Shown in pieces: positions 1 through 10,303 of a DNA stretch of 64,000 nucleotides; the stretch's first letter is position 1; the number at the start of each line of letters is the position of its first letter. Below the pieces are notes generated by a model that worked only from the letters and a program-made list of their open reading frames with translations, was not told the origin of the DNA and did no database searches. Origin of the DNA: Kosakonia pseudosacchari (GTDB taxonomy: Bacteria > Pseudomonadota > Gammaproteobacteria > Enterobacterales > Enterobacteriaceae); assembly GCF_900184035.1 (NCBI RefSeq), contig NZ_FXWP01000009.1:372001-436000 (forward strand), in the 5' to 3' direction. The position numbers were made by a program, and so were the translations under genes.

Positions 1-837
1 ATCGAGCTGTTACGCAGTTATGTGGAAGCCTTCGGTCTGCAACCGGTGATCGTGCCGGATCTGTCGCTGTCGCTGGACGGGCATCTGGCAAACGGTGATT
101 TTTCGCCCGTCACCCAGGGGGGAACACCGCTGCGCATGATTGAACAGATGGGGCAAAACCTGGCCACCTTCGTGATTGGCCACTCGCTGGGGCGTGCAGC
201 AGCGTTACTGGCGCAGCGCAGCCGTGGCGAGGTGATCGCCCTGCCGCATCTGATGACGCTTGATGCGTGCGACACCTTTATCCATCGCCTGAAAACCCTC
301 TCCGGGCGCGATGTTCCCGCGTGGATTGAGCGCCAGCGCGGGCAAGTGCAGGATGCGATGATCGATTGCCATATGTGGTTGCAGGGCGCGGCTATCGCCA
401 TGGCTGCAGAAGGCGATCATCTGGCGGCATGGTGCGATTTTGCCCGCAGCCAGGGCATGATCCCCGGCCCGATTGTCGCGCCGGTCAGCCAGCCGGGGTT
501 GCAAAATCTGCCGGTTGAAACGGTGGTCATCGGCGATCTGGAAGATATGCAGGATCGGCTTTGCGCGACGCCCGCCGCGTTACTGGTGGCCAATTCTCAT
601 GCCGCCGATCTCGCCACGCAGTTTGATATGTCGCTTATCCGCGCCGGGTTTCCGGTGTATGACCGGCTGGGGGAATTTCGTCGGCTGCGCCAGGGGTATA
701 GCGGCATTCGTGACACGCTGTTTGAGCTGGCGAATGTGATGCGCGAACGCCATCGCCCGCTTGCAACCTACCGCTCGCCGCTGCGTCAGCGCTTCGGCGA
801 CAACGTTACGCCAGGAGATCGGTATGCCGCATGTTAA
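1..837 (+). CDS. nifN: NifN, FeMo-cofactor scaffold subunit (5' end missing)
   Basis: This is the C-terminal ~278 residues of the beta subunit of the NifEN scaffold, on which the NifB-cofactor is matured into FeMo-co. The frame is open to the window edge, so the start lies outside. The sequence has the oxidoreductase/nitrogenase component 1 fold pattern (VIGHSLGRAA, GDLEDMQDRL, FPVYDRLGEFRRLRQGYSG). The stop overlaps the NifX start by 14 bp, so the two are probably translationally coupled at the end of a nifENX-type operon. The identification rests on both sequence and position, immediately before nifX and nifU. Confidence 0.93.
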   Translation: MELLRSYVEAFGLQPVIVPDLSLSLDGHLANGDFSPVTQGGTPLRMIEQMGQNLATFVIGHSLGRAAALLAQRSRGEVIALPHLMTLDACDTFIHRLKTLSGRDVPAWIERQRGQVQDAMIDCHMWLQGAAIAMAAEGDHLAAWCDFARSQGMIPGPIVAPVSQPGLQNLPVETVVIGDLEDMQDRLCATPAALLVANSHAADLATQFDMSLIRAGFPVYDRLGEFRRLRQGYSGIRDTLFELANVMRERHRPLATYRSPLRQRFGDNVTPGDRYAAC

Positions 838-1282
838 TCGTCAGTTCAGCACCATTTGCCAGGGCGAATGGTCAATGAAAGTCGCCTTTGCCAGTTCGGA
901 TTTTCACCATGTGGATCAACATTTTGGCGCCACGCCAAAATTAGTGATCTATGGCGTGAAACAACGCGAGGTCACGCTGTTGCGGGTGGTGGATTTTTCG
1001 GTGCTCGCCGGGCACCAGCAAGAGAAGCTCGATTGTCGCATTCACGCGCTGGAAGATTGCGTCACGCTCTACTGCGTGGCGATTGGTGAAGCGGTTTTTC
1101 GCCAGCTTTTGCAAATCGGCGTACGCGCGGTTCGCGTGCCGCAAGCGACTACCATTGCCGGGTTGTTGCAGGAAATTCAGCACTACTGGTATGACAAAGA
1201 GCAGCGCAAAACCGCCCGCAACCCGCAACGCTTCGCCCGCATGCTCCAGGAACAAACCTGGCAGGAAGAGGATGAGGGTTAG
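824..1282 (+). CDS. nifX: NifX, FeMo-cofactor precursor carrier
   Basis: A 152-residue protein of the dinitrogenase iron-molybdenum cofactor family, which binds NifB-co or VK-cluster precursors and passes them to NifEN. The ATG at 824 is chosen because AGGAG at 813-817 sits 6 bases upstream and because Klebsiella NifX is about this size (~156 residues, from memory). The conserved family core is MKVAFASSDFHHVDQHFG (about residues 18-35), followed by a region rich in L and V. The same domain occurs at the C-terminus of NifB in this window. It is the last gene before the nifU promoter region. Confidence 0.93.
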   Translation: MPHVNRQFSTICQGEWSMKVAFASSDFHHVDQHFGATPKLVIYGVKQREVTLLRVVDFSVLAGHQQEKLDCRIHALEDCVTLYCVAIGEAVFRQLLQIGVRAVRVPQATTIAGLLQEIQHYWYDKEQRKTARNPQRFARMLQEQTWQEEDEG

Positions 1283-1292
1283 CCACACGCCG

Positions 1293-1317
1293 TGTCGGTT
1301 GTGTGACAAAGCCAACA
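1293..1317 (+). promoter_or_regulatory. Two overlapping NifA upstream activator sites for nifU
   Basis: TGT at 1293-1295 and ACA at 1306-1308 are separated by exactly 10 bases. A second TGT at 1302-1304 pairs with ACA at 1315-1317, again with N10. Both match the NifA consensus TGT-N10-ACA and lie about 110-120 bp upstream of the predicted nifU start of transcription. Confidence 0.7.
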
Positions 1318-1392
1318 TAAAATCGCGACACAGCGCCGGGTTTTATGTTGGCACATTAACCTACCTCATTGAAACAGAACGTTTTTCTCTTC

Positions 1393-1408
1393 TGGTACTG
1401 CTTTTGCT
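1393..1408 (+). promoter_or_regulatory. nifU sigma-54 promoter (-24/-12)
   Basis: TGGTAC-N5-TTGC, with the invariant GG (1394-1395) and GC (1406-1407) separated by 10 bases. Transcription should start near 1419, about 70 bases before nifU. Together with the activator sites upstream it makes nifUSVWZM a NifA-dependent operon. Confidence 0.88.
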
Positions 1409-1488
1409 TGGTTGTCATTACCCGCCGTTGATTGAGGCGGTGAAATGCGCCACGGCGCTTTCCGTCATCTCTCCTGGGAGCCAGGCAC

Positions 1489-2313
1489 ATGTGGAATTAC
1501 TCCGAGAAAGTGAAAGATCATTTTTTTAATCCCCGTAACGCGCGGGTCGTGGATAACGCCAACGCCGTGGGCGATGTGGGATCGTTAAGCTGTGGCGATG
1601 CGCTGCGGCTGATGCTTCGCGTGGACCCGCAAAGTGAAACCATCCTCGAAGCCGGGTTTCAGACATTTGGCTGCGGCAGCGCGATTGCCTCCTCTTCCGC
1701 CCTCACCGAGCTGATTATCGGGCGCACGCTGGCGCAGGCCGAGCAGGTGACCAACCAGCAGATTGCAGATTACCTTGATGGCCTGCCGCCGCAAAAAATG
1801 CACTGCTCGGTGATGGGTCAGGAGGCGCTGCGGGCGGCGATTGCCCACTACCGTGGCGAAACGCTGATCGATGAACACGAAGAAGGCGCGCTGATTTGCA
1901 AATGCTTCGGCGTAGATGAGGGGCAAATTCGCCGGGCAGTGTTAAGCAACGGCCTGACCACCCTTGAGGAGGTGATCAACTACACCAAAGCGGGCGGCGG
2001 CTGCACCGCGTGCCATGAAAAAATTGAACTGGCGCTGGCCGATATTCTCGCCCAACACCCGCAGGCCGCTACGGCTATCGCCACACAAAACGATCCGCAC
2101 TGGCAGGAAGTTGTCGATGCGATCACCGAATTACGCCCGCATATCCAGGCCGATGGCGGCGATATGTCGCTGCTTAGCGTCAACAATCACACCGTCACCG
2201 TCAGCCTTTCCGGGAGTTGCAGCGGCTGCATGATGACCGACATGACGCTTGCCTGGCTACAGCAAAAACTGATGGAGCGTACCGGCTTTTATATGGACGT
2301 CGTGGCCGCCTGA
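1489..2313 (+). CDS. nifU: NifU, nitrogenase Fe-S cluster scaffold
   Basis: NifU assembles [2Fe-2S] and [4Fe-4S] clusters from NifS-derived sulfur for the nitrogenase proteins. All three modules are present in the 274 residues. An IscU-like domain has Cys35, Cys62 and Cys106. A central permanent [2Fe-2S] domain has Cys137, Cys139, Cys172 and Cys175. A C-terminal NFU domain has the C-x2-C pair 244/247. These positions coincide with the classical numbering for Azotobacter NifU. GGGAG at 1476-1480 supports the ATG. It is the first gene of the nifUSVWZM operon, behind its own -24/-12 promoter. Confidence 0.98.
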   Translation: MWNYSEKVKDHFFNPRNARVVDNANAVGDVGSLSCGDALRLMLRVDPQSETILEAGFQTFGCGSAIASSSALTELIIGRTLAQAEQVTNQQIADYLDGLPPQKMHCSVMGQEALRAAIAHYRGETLIDEHEEGALICKCFGVDEGQIRRAVLSNGLTTLEEVINYTKAGGGCTACHEKIELALADILAQHPQAATAIATQNDPHWQEVVDAITELRPHIQADGGDMSLLSVNNHTVTVSLSGSCSGCMMTDMTLAWLQQKLMERTGFYMDVVAA

Positions 2314-2345
2314 GCCACCACATGTCACCCGATGGGGGAGAAAAT

Positions 2346-3539
2346 ATGAAACAGGTCTATCTGGACAATAACGCCACCACCCGAATCGACCCGATGGTGC
2401 TGGAAGCGATGATGCCATTCTTAACCGAACATTACGGTAACCCGTCGTCGATTCACGACTTTGGCACCCCCTCCCGCGCGGCGCTTGAACGCGCACGCCA
2501 GCAAGTCGCCGCGCTGCTGGGTGCCGATCACAGTAGCGAAATCATCTTCACCTCCTGTGCGACCGAGGCCACCAGCACCGCACTGCACGCCTGCGTTGAG
2601 TTGATGCCGGAGCGCCGGGAAATTATTACCACCGCCGTTGAACATCCGGCCACCCTCGCCGTGTGCGAACATCTGGAACGCCAGGGCTACCTTATCCATC
2701 GTATTGGCGTGAATAGCAGTGGCGCACTGGATATGGAACAGTATCGCCGCGCGTTGAGCACGCGTGTGGCGGCGGTCAGCGTGATGTGGGCGAATAATGA
2801 AACCGGCGTGCTGTTTCCGGTTATCGAGATGGCCGCTATGGCGCAGGAATATGGCGCGCTGTTTCACTGCGACGCGGTACAAGTGGTGGGCAAAATCCCG
2901 CTGGATATCGCCCGCACGCAGATCGATATGCTCTCCTGCTCGGCGCACAAATTGCACGGGCCAAAAGGTGTGGGTTGCCTCTATTTGCGCCGTGGCACCC
3001 GCTTTCGACCGCTATTGCGCGGTGGGCATCAGGAACGTGGTCGCCGTGCTGGTACGGAGAATATCGCCGGGATTGTCGGCATGGGGGCGGCATGCGAACT
3101 GGCGCAGATACACCTGCCGGGTAGCGTGGGCATTGCCAGCCTGCGCGATCGCCTGCAAAACGAACTGGTAACACAGGTGCCGTCCGTCATGGTGATGGGA
3201 AGCGATCAACCCCGCGTCCCCGGCACGGCGAACCTGGCGTTCGAGTTTATCGAAGGGGAAGCCATTTTACTGCTTCTCAACCAGGCGGGGATCGCCGCCT
3301 CCAGCGGTAGCGCCTGCACTTCAGGCTCGCTGGAACCGTCGCATGTGATGCGGGCGATGAACATTCCCTATACGGCGGCGCATGGCAGTATTCGTTTTTC
3401 ACTCTCGCGCTATACGCGGGCAAAAGAGATCGACTATGTGATCGAGACGCTGCCAGCCATTATTACCCGTCTGCGCGCGCTTTCACCGTACTGGCAGGAC
3501 GGCCCGACATCCGCCACCTTTACGCCGGTTTACGGCTAA
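2346..3539 (+). CDS. nifS: NifS, cysteine desulfurase
   Basis: A PLP-dependent class V aminotransferase-fold enzyme that takes sulfur from L-cysteine as a persulfide and hands it to NifU. The PLP lysine is Lys202 (SAHKLHGPKG) and the persulfide cysteine is Cys324 (SSGSACTSG). The N-terminus YLDNNATTRIDP is typical. The 397-residue form starts at the ATG at 2346, after GGGGGAG at 2334-2340; longer in-frame starts would run back into nifU. The gap to nifU is 32 bp. Confidence 0.97.
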   Translation: MKQVYLDNNATTRIDPMVLEAMMPFLTEHYGNPSSIHDFGTPSRAALERARQQVAALLGADHSSEIIFTSCATEATSTALHACVELMPERREIITTAVEHPATLAVCEHLERQGYLIHRIGVNSSGALDMEQYRRALSTRVAAVSVMWANNETGVLFPVIEMAAMAQEYGALFHCDAVQVVGKIPLDIARTQIDMLSCSAHKLHGPKGVGCLYLRRGTRFRPLLRGGHQERGRRAGTENIAGIVGMGAACELAQIHLPGSVGIASLRDRLQNELVTQVPSVMVMGSDQPRVPGTANLAFEFIEGEAILLLLNQAGIAASSGSACTSGSLEPSHVMRAMNIPYTAAHGSIRFSLSRYTRAKEIDYVIETLPAIITRLRALSPYWQDGPTSATFTPVYG

Positions 3540-3548
3540 GGCGGCGAT

Positions 3549-4694
3549 ATGTCCAGGGTACTGATCAATGACACCACGCTGCGCGACGGCGAGCAGAGCC
3601 CCGGTGTTGCCTTTCGCGCCAGCGAGAAAATCGCCATTGCCGAAGCGCTGTTTGCCGCCGGGGTGACTGCGCTGGAAGTCGGCACCCCGGCGATGGGCCG
3701 CGAAGAACGCCAGCGGATGCGACACGTGCGTCAGCAACTGCCTGACGCCACGTTAATGGCCTGGTGTCGCATGAACACCGACGAAATCACCCAGAGCGCC
3801 GATCTCGGCATGGACTGGGTGGATATCTCGCTGCCCGCCTCCGACAAACTGCGGCAATACAAATTGCGCGAACCGCTGCCAATGGTGCTCGATAAGCTGG
3901 CTACGCTGATTACCCACGCGCGACAGCAGGGGTTACAGGTCTGTATTGGTTGTGAGGACGCATCACGCGCAAGCGATCGAACCTTAGCGGAGATTGCCCG
4001 CGTCGCCAGCCGCGCAGGCGCACAGCGGGTGCGTTTTGCCGATACCCTCGGCCTGCTCGATCCCTTCATCACCGCTCAGCGTATCAGCGCCCTGCGTCAA
4101 TGCTGGCCCGGTGAAATTGAAATGCATGCCCATAACGATCTCGGCATGGCGACCGCCAATACGCTGGCAGCGGTTCGCGCCGGAGCCACTAGTGTGAATA
4201 CAACCGTGCTGGGGCTTGGCGAACGCGCCGGTAACGCCGCGCTGGAAACCGTCGCGCTCGGTCTGAACCGCTGTCTCGGGCTGGATAGCGGTTTGGATTT
4301 CACGCAATTACCGTCGCTCTGCCAGCAGGTCGCCGATGCCGCCCGACGCCCCATTGACCCACAGCAGCCGCTGATTGGCGCACAGGTATTTACCCATGAA
4401 TCCGGCGTGCATGTCGCCGCCCTGCTGCGCGATCGCGAAAGCTACCAGGCCATTGATCCGGCGCTCGTCGGGCGTGAGTACCGGCTGGTGCTCGGTAAGC
4501 ACTCCGGACGACAGGCCGTGGAAGGCGTGTTTACCCGGCTGGGCTACCACCTTAACGCCCTGCAAGTCGACCTGCTGTTACCCGCCATTCGCCGCGTGGC
4601 GGAAAGCAGCAAACGCATACCGCAAGACGATGAACTGATTGCGCTTTACACCACACTGTGTGGCACAAGCGCGCCGCACCTGGCGAGGAGCTAA
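3549..4694 (+). CDS. nifV: NifV, homocitrate synthase
   Basis: Condenses acetyl-CoA with 2-oxoglutarate to (R)-homocitrate, the organic ligand of FeMo-co. The 381 residues have the DRE-TIM metallolyase signature [13 protein letters not shown] at the N-terminus and the metal-binding HAHNDLGMA motif, then [12 protein letters not shown]. The later HESGVHV motif and the LGKHSGR segment are typical of the homocitrate/isopropylmalate synthase family, although a full regulatory domain is absent, as in other NifV proteins. It starts 9 bp after nifS. Confidence 0.97.
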   Translation: MSRVLINDTTLRDGEQSPGVAFRASEKIAIAEALFAAGVTALEVGTPAMGREERQRMRHVRQQLPDATLMAWCRMNTDEITQSADLGMDWVDISLPASDKLRQYKLREPLPMVLDKLATLITHARQQGLQVCIGCEDASRASDRTLAEIARVASRAGAQRVRFADTLGLLDPFITAQRISALRQCWPGEIEMHAHNDLGMATANTLAAVRAGATSVNTTVLGLGERAGNAALETVALGLNRCLGLDSGLDFTQLPSLCQQVADAARRPIDPQQPLIGAQVFTHESGVHVAALLRDRESYQAIDPALVGREYRLVLGKHSGRQAVEGVFTRLGYHLNALQVDLLLPAIRRVAESSKRIPQDDELIALYTTLCGTSAPHLARS

Positions 4695-4696
4695 AA

Positions 4697-4954
4697 ATGG
4701 AGTGGTTTTATCAGATCCCCGGCGTGGCTGAACTCGACAGCGCCGAGTCCTTTTTTACCTTTTTCTCCGTGCCTTATGAACCGCAGACGCTGCGCCGTTG
4801 CTGCCTGCCGGTACTGCGCGAATTTCACCAGCGCCTGCGCAGTAATGTGCCGCTGCGTAATCTGCTCGAAACCACGCCCCGCGAGCCCTGGTTACTGGCG
4901 CGCAGGCTGCTGGCGGAAAGCTACGCGCACTGTGCAACGGAGCAGACATCATGA
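4697..4954 (+). CDS. nifW: NifW, nitrogenase stabilizing/protective protein
   Basis: An 85-residue protein, the usual NifW size. It is thought to associate with the MoFe protein during P-cluster maturation or to protect it from oxygen. It opens with MEWFYQIPGVAELDSAESFF, and the FFSVPYEP segment is family-typical. GAGGAG at 4685-4690 fixes the ATG at 4697. The stop overlaps the nifZ start as ATGA, so translation is probably coupled. Confidence 0.93.
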   Translation: MEWFYQIPGVAELDSAESFFTFFSVPYEPQTLRRCCLPVLREFHQRLRSNVPLRNLLETTPREPWLLARRLLAESYAHCATEQTS

Positions 4955-5394
4955 AACGACAGTATGCGTTCGGCGAAGAAGTCCGCGTGAGTCGCACTAT
5001 CCGCAACGATGGCACCATGCCAGGTTACCGGCGCGGCGATGTGCTGGTGCGCCGCGGGAGCACGGGTTTTGTCCGTGAATGCGGCATTTTCCTGATGGAA
5101 AAAGTTATCTATCACATCCATTTTCCCGACAGCGGTTTGATTGTTGGCTGCCGTGAACAGGAACTGCTCCCGCTTTCCGCGCCCTGGCACGCCGGGCAGT
5201 TCCAGTACGGTGATACCGTCGCCTGCCGCCACGCGCTGGCTATCGGCGATGACATCGTTGTAGCCGCCGGAGAACAAGGGCAGATCACCGCCACGGGCCA
5301 GGGAGAGGATGCAGATAGTTACACTGTCACTTTTTCCGGTCGCTGGTTTCAGGTTTCTGCCAGCGCCATGATCTTGCTGGAGACGCCACAATGA
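4951..5394 (+). CDS. nifZ: NifZ, MoFe-protein P-cluster maturation factor
   Basis: A 147-residue NifZ family protein, needed for maturation of the second P-cluster of the MoFe protein. The family pattern is visible: FGEEVRVSRTIRNDGTMPG near the N-terminus, then RRGSTGFVREC, and a repeat-like YHIHFPDSGLIVGCREQEL. Both ends overlap neighbours by four bases (nifW TGA/ATG and nifM ATG/TGA), so nifWZM should be translated in stoichiometric coupling. Confidence 0.95.
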   Translation: MKRQYAFGEEVRVSRTIRNDGTMPGYRRGDVLVRRGSTGFVRECGIFLMEKVIYHIHFPDSGLIVGCREQELLPLSAPWHAGQFQYGDTVACRHALAIGDDIVVAAGEQGQITATGQGEDADSYTVTFSGRWFQVSASAMILLETPQ

Positions 5395-6176
5395 TGCCGT
5401 GGGAACGTTTCGCCCGCCGACGCCTGGCGCTGACCCGCTGGCACTGCGAACCGGAAAACATCCCGGCAGCACAACAACCAGCATTTGATCGCGCCTGGGC
5501 GCGCCAGCGCCAGCTTGAACTGGCGGTTGTGGCGATGACGCGCGACGCAACCATTCCTGACGATCTGCATCATGCCGTGGCCACATCGCTGGCCGCACAG
5601 CTTGATGAAAGCCCGTTTTCCCCTGCCGAACGCCATGCGGTGATTGCGCATCACGCCCGTCTGGAAACGCAGTTTGCCGAGGTTGCCAGCAAAGCCCCCG
5701 TCCCGGACGACGCGAGCGTGCTGCGCTGGTATCAGCAACATCAGGCACAATTTATGCGCCCGGAACAACGCTTAACCTCGCACCTGCTGCTGACCGCAGA
5801 GCAAAATAGCGTCGGGATAAGAAACCAGATCACCCGTTTTTATCAGCAAATCTATGACAATCGCGCTGCGTTTTCCCGGCTGGCAACGCGCCATTCGCAC
5901 TGCCCCAGCGCGCTGGAAGGTGGGCGTCTGGGCTGGGTAAGTCGTGGTCTGCTGTTTGCTGAACTGGAAAACGCGCTGTTTGCGCTGCAAACGGACGAGG
6001 TCAGCCAGCCTGTCGAAACGGCGCTGGGCTGGCATTTGTTGTGGTGTGAACAGATCCGCCAACCGGCACTGATGGCGAAGGCAGACGCGCTGGCGAAAGC
6101 GCGGGAGTATTTGCGCCGTCAGTCGCAACAGCAGTGGCAACGCCAGTGGCTTGCGTCGTTATTACAGGCACGCTGA
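5391..6176 (+). CDS. nifM: NifM, peptidyl-prolyl isomerase for Fe protein
   Basis: A 261-residue protein with a C-terminal parvulin (PpiC) domain from about residue 125: RLTSHLLLT, HCPSALEGGRLGWVSRG and VETALGWHLLWCE. NifM is needed to fold and activate the Fe protein NifH. The N-terminal half is the less conserved NifM-specific helical part. The start overlaps the nifZ stop (ATGA), and the gene is followed by a transcription terminator, so it ends the nifUSVWZM operon. Confidence 0.95.
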   Translation: MMPWERFARRRLALTRWHCEPENIPAAQQPAFDRAWARQRQLELAVVAMTRDATIPDDLHHAVATSLAAQLDESPFSPAERHAVIAHHARLETQFAEVASKAPVPDDASVLRWYQQHQAQFMRPEQRLTSHLLLTAEQNSVGIRNQITRFYQQIYDNRAAFSRLATRHSHCPSALEGGRLGWVSRGLLFAELENALFALQTDEVSQPVETALGWHLLWCEQIRQPALMAKADALAKAREYLRRQSQQQWQRQWLASLLQAR

Positions 6177-6177
6177 A

Positions 6178-6207
6178 AAGCCCGGTGATCGTTGCTCGGC
6201 CGGGCTT
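6178..6207. terminator. Bidirectional terminator between nifM and nifF
   Basis: Perfect 8-bp stem AAGCCCGG (6178-6185) / CCGGGCTT (6200-6207) with a 14-base loop, placed exactly between the convergent ends of nifM and nifF. It has no long T tract, so its strength is uncertain. Confidence 0.65.
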
Positions 6208-6213
6208 CAGGCA

Positions 6214-6744
6214 TTAGAGGATCAGCGGTTTCAGCGTCTCCAGCCACGCCTCGATGCGTTCATCGGTCAGGTCGTACTGGTTATCCTGATCCAGTACCAG
6301 GCCAATAAAGTTCTCCGCCTCAAGCGCGGACGATGAACCAAAGGTATACCCCTCATTGGGCCAGTGACCGACCATTTGCGCCCCGCAGCTTTTCAGCGTG
6401 TCGTAGAGCGGGCGCAGACCGCTGGCGAAATTATCCGGGTAACCCACCTGATCGCCCAGACCAAACAGCGCCACCGTTTTACCACGCAGGCTATCGCCCG
6501 GCAGTTGGGTGACAAACTCACTCCAGGACTCATCCTCGCAACCGGCAGCCAGCCCCGGCAGTTGCCCGTCGCCCAGCGTCGGGGTGCCTAATACCAGCAC
6601 CGGATAAGAGAGAAAAGTGTCGACATCGGTCCGGTTGATATTGACCGGCGCATCCGCCAGCTCGCCCAGTTTTTGGTGGATCTGTTTGGCGATTTTGCGG
6701 GTCTTGCCGGTGTCGGTGCCGAAAAAAATACCAATATTTGCCAT
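6214..6744 (-). CDS. nifF: NifF, flavodoxin electron donor to nitrogenase
   Basis: A 176-residue long-chain flavodoxin that carries electrons from the pyruvate:flavodoxin oxidoreductase NifJ to the Fe protein NifH. The FMN phosphate loop is FFGTDTGKT (about residues 7-15). The flavin-flanking loops are TPTLGDGQ and GLGDQVGYPDNF. The long-chain insertion is present. It is transcribed away from nifLA from its own sigma-54 promoter at 6835-6849. Confidence 0.96.
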   Translation of the reverse strand: MANIGIFFGTDTGKTRKIAKQIHQKLGELADAPVNINRTDVDTFLSYPVLVLGTPTLGDGQLPGLAAGCEDESWSEFVTQLPGDSLRGKTVALFGLGDQVGYPDNFASGLRPLYDTLKSCGAQMVGHWPNEGYTFGSSSALEAENFIGLVLDQDNQYDLTDERIEAWLETLKPLIL

Positions 6745-6834
6745 AACACACGCTCCTGTTGAAAAAGAGATCCCGCGGGGAAAATGCGGTGAACATGTCA
6801 GATATTGCGAAGAGTGTGCCAGTTTTGCTCACGG

Positions 6835-6849
6835 GCAAAAGCTGCACCA
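6835..6849 (-). promoter_or_regulatory. nifF sigma-54 promoter (-24/-12)
   Basis: On the minus strand this reads TGGTGC-N5-TTGC, with GG and GC separated by 10 bases. Transcription would start near 6823 with a leader of about 80 bases. The -24 half overlaps the first NtrC-like site of the divergent nifLA promoter. Confidence 0.78.
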
Positions 6850-6879
6850 GAATGGGTATTAATGCACCAGCCTGGCGCT
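6843..6879 (+). promoter_or_regulatory. Two NtrC-like sites upstream of nifLA
   Basis: TGCACC-N5-GGGTAT (6843-6859) and TGCACC-N5-GGCGCT (6863-6879) each keep a perfect left half of the NtrC consensus TGCACC-N5-GGTGCA and a degenerate right half. Their centres lie about 162 and 142 bases upstream of the predicted nifL start of transcription. These are the positions I recall for the two NtrC sites of Klebsiella nifL. Confidence 0.65.
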
Positions 6880-6986
6880 TTTTTTCGCGGCATTTCACCT
6901 CGCTGATGCCCGTCTGGCGCGGCTTTGACGCTGATAAGGCGCTGAATACCGATCTGGATCAAGGTTTTGTCGGGTTATCGACCAAA

Positions 6987-7002
6987 AGGTGCACTCTTTG
7001 CA
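6987..7002 (+). promoter_or_regulatory. nifLA sigma-54 promoter (-24/-12)
   Basis: AGGTGCAC then TTGCA with GG (6988-6989) and GC (7000-7001) separated by 10 bases, followed by ATGGTTAT as in the Klebsiella nifL promoter. Transcription should start near 7013. Activation is expected from phosphorylated NtrC bound at 6843-6879. Confidence 0.82.
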
Positions 7003-7056
7003 TGGTTATAAGTGCCTGACATGGTGTCCGGGCGAACGTCGCCAGGTGGCACAAAT

Positions 7057-7072
7057 TGTCAGAACTACGACA
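7057..7072 (+). promoter_or_regulatory. NifA-type site TGT-N10-ACA in the nifL leader
   Basis: A perfect TGT-N10-ACA motif about 50 bases downstream of the nifL start of transcription and about 240 bases upstream of the nifF start. It could serve nifF at a distance. It could also act on nifLA or be chance, since the motif has only six fixed bases. Confidence 0.4.
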
Positions 7073-7098
7073 CGACTAACCGACCGCAGGAGTGTGCG

Positions 7099-8582
7099 AT
7101 GACCCTGAATATGATGATGGATGCCAGCGCGCCCGAGGCCATCGCCGGTGCGCTTTCGCAACAACATCCCGGGCTGTTTTTTACCATCGTTGAAGAAGCC
7201 CCCGTCGCTATTTCACTGACCGATGCCGACGCACGTATTGTCTATGCCAACCCGGCATTCTGCCGCCAGACCGGCTATGAGCTTGAGGAGTTGTTGCAGC
7301 AAAATCCCCGCCTGCTTGCCAGTCAGCAGACCCCACGGGAAATCTACCAGGATATGTGGCACACCCTGTTACAACGTCGACCATGGCGCGGGCAATTGAT
7401 CAACCGCCACCGTGACGGCAGCCTTTTTCTGGTTGAGATCGATATCACCCCGGTGATTAACCCGTTTGGCGAACTGGAACACTACCTGGCCATGCAGCGC
7501 GATATCAGCACCGGTTATGCGCTGGAGCAGCGGTTGCGTAATCACATGGCGCTGACCGAAGCGGTGCTGAATAACATTCCGGCGGCGGTGGTCGTGGTCG
7601 ATGAACGCGATCGTGTGGTTATGGATAACCTCGCCTATAAAACCTTCTGTGCTGATTGCGGCGGAAAAGAGCTACTGAGCGAACTCCATTTTTCAGCCCG
7701 TAAAGCGGAGCTGGCAAACGGCCAGGTCTTACCGGTGGTGCTGCGCGGCGCGGTGCGCTGGTTGTCGGTCACCTGCTGGGCGCTGCCAGGCGTCAGCGAA
7801 GAAGCCAGTCGCTACTTTATTGATAATACCTTGACGCGCACGCTGGTAGTCATCACCGACGACACCCAGCAGCGCCAGCAGCAAGAGCAAGGACGGCTTG
7901 ACCGCCTTAAACAGCAGATGACCAGCGGCAAACTGCTGGCGGCGATCCGCGAAGCGCTTGACGCCGCACTGATCCAGCTTAACTGCCCCATCAATATGCT
8001 GGCGGCGGCGCGGCGTTTAAACGGCAGTGATAACAGCAACGTAGCGCTGGACGCCGCGTGGCGCGAAGGTGAAGAAGCGATGGCGCGCCTGAAACGGTGC
8101 CGCCCGTCGCTGGAGCTGGAAAGTGCCGCCGTCTGGCCGCTGCAACCCTTTTTTGACGACTTGCGCGCGCTTTATCACACCCGCTACGAGCAGGGTAAAA
8201 ATTTGCAGGTCACGCTGGATTCGACGCATCTGGTGGGATTTGGTCAGCGAACCCAACTGCTGGCCTGCCTGAGTCTGTGGCTCGATCGCACGCTGGATAT
8301 TGCCGCCGGGCTGCGTGATTTCACCGCCCAAACGCAGATTTACGCCCGGGAAGAAGCGGGCTGGCTCTCGTTGTATATCACTGACAATGTGCCGTTGATT
8401 CCGCTGCGCCATACCCATTCGCCGGATGCGCTTAACGCACCGGGAAAAGGTATGGAGTTGCGGCTGATCCAGACGCTGGTAGCGCATCACAACGGCGCGA
8501 TAGAACTCACTTCACGCCCCGAAGGGGGAAGCTGCCTGACCCTACGATTCCCGCTATTTCATTCACTGACCGGAGGTTCAAA

Positions 8583-8586
<4 letters not shown>
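7099..8586 (+). CDS. nifL: NifL, redox- and nitrogen-responsive inhibitor of NifA
   Basis: A 495-residue protein, the same length as I recall for Klebsiella NifL. It binds NifA and blocks it in the presence of oxygen or fixed nitrogen. The N-terminal PAS domain (about residues 25-140), which binds FAD in the family, contains EEAPVAISLTD and NPAFCRQTGY. A second PAS follows. The C-A-D-C pair at Cys184 and Cys187 corresponds to the cysteines studied in Klebsiella NifL. The C-terminal GHKL-like region is degenerate and no kinase H-box histidine is evident. AGGAG at 7088-7092 supports the ATG at 7099 over upstream in-frame codons. The stop overlaps nifA as ATGA. Confidence 0.96.
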
Positions 8587-10157
<1,571 letters not shown>

Positions 10158-10164
10158 CGGCGGT

Positions 10165-10180
10165 TGTGGCATTCGGTACA
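10165..10180 (+). promoter_or_regulatory. NifA upstream activator site for nifB
   Basis: Perfect TGT-N10-ACA (TGT 10165-10167, ACA 10178-10180), centred about 104 bases upstream of the predicted nifB start of transcription. It begins 8 bases after the nifA stop. Confidence 0.72.
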
Positions 10181-10251
10181 TTGTCAGCCAAATGCCACAA
10201 AACCGACAACCTCTCAAAATAAATACCACTGTTTTTCAATGCGTTGGATTA

Positions 10252-10266
10252 GGAACAGGATTTGCA
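10252..10266 (+). promoter_or_regulatory. nifBQ sigma-54 promoter (-24/-12)
   Basis: AGGAAC then TTTGCA with GG (10252-10253) and GC (10264-10265) separated by 10 bases. The -24 box departs from TGGCAC, so the promoter is probably weak without NifA and integration host factor. The AT-rich stretch 10216-10240 between activator site and promoter could be bent. Confidence 0.75.
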
Positions 10267-10303
10267 ACCACCAGGGATAATTCCGTAAACGGAGGTACTT
10301 TCC

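Noticed and set aside
4921..5748. Long minus-strand reading frame opposite nifZ and nifM
   Set aside because: It is a shadow of the GC-rich codon bias of nifZM, has no ribosome site and encodes no recognisable domain.
7047..7061. TGGCAC in the nifL leader, looking like a second -24 box
   Set aside because: The GC of a -12 element is missing at the required 10-base distance, and the stretch lies downstream of the real promoter.
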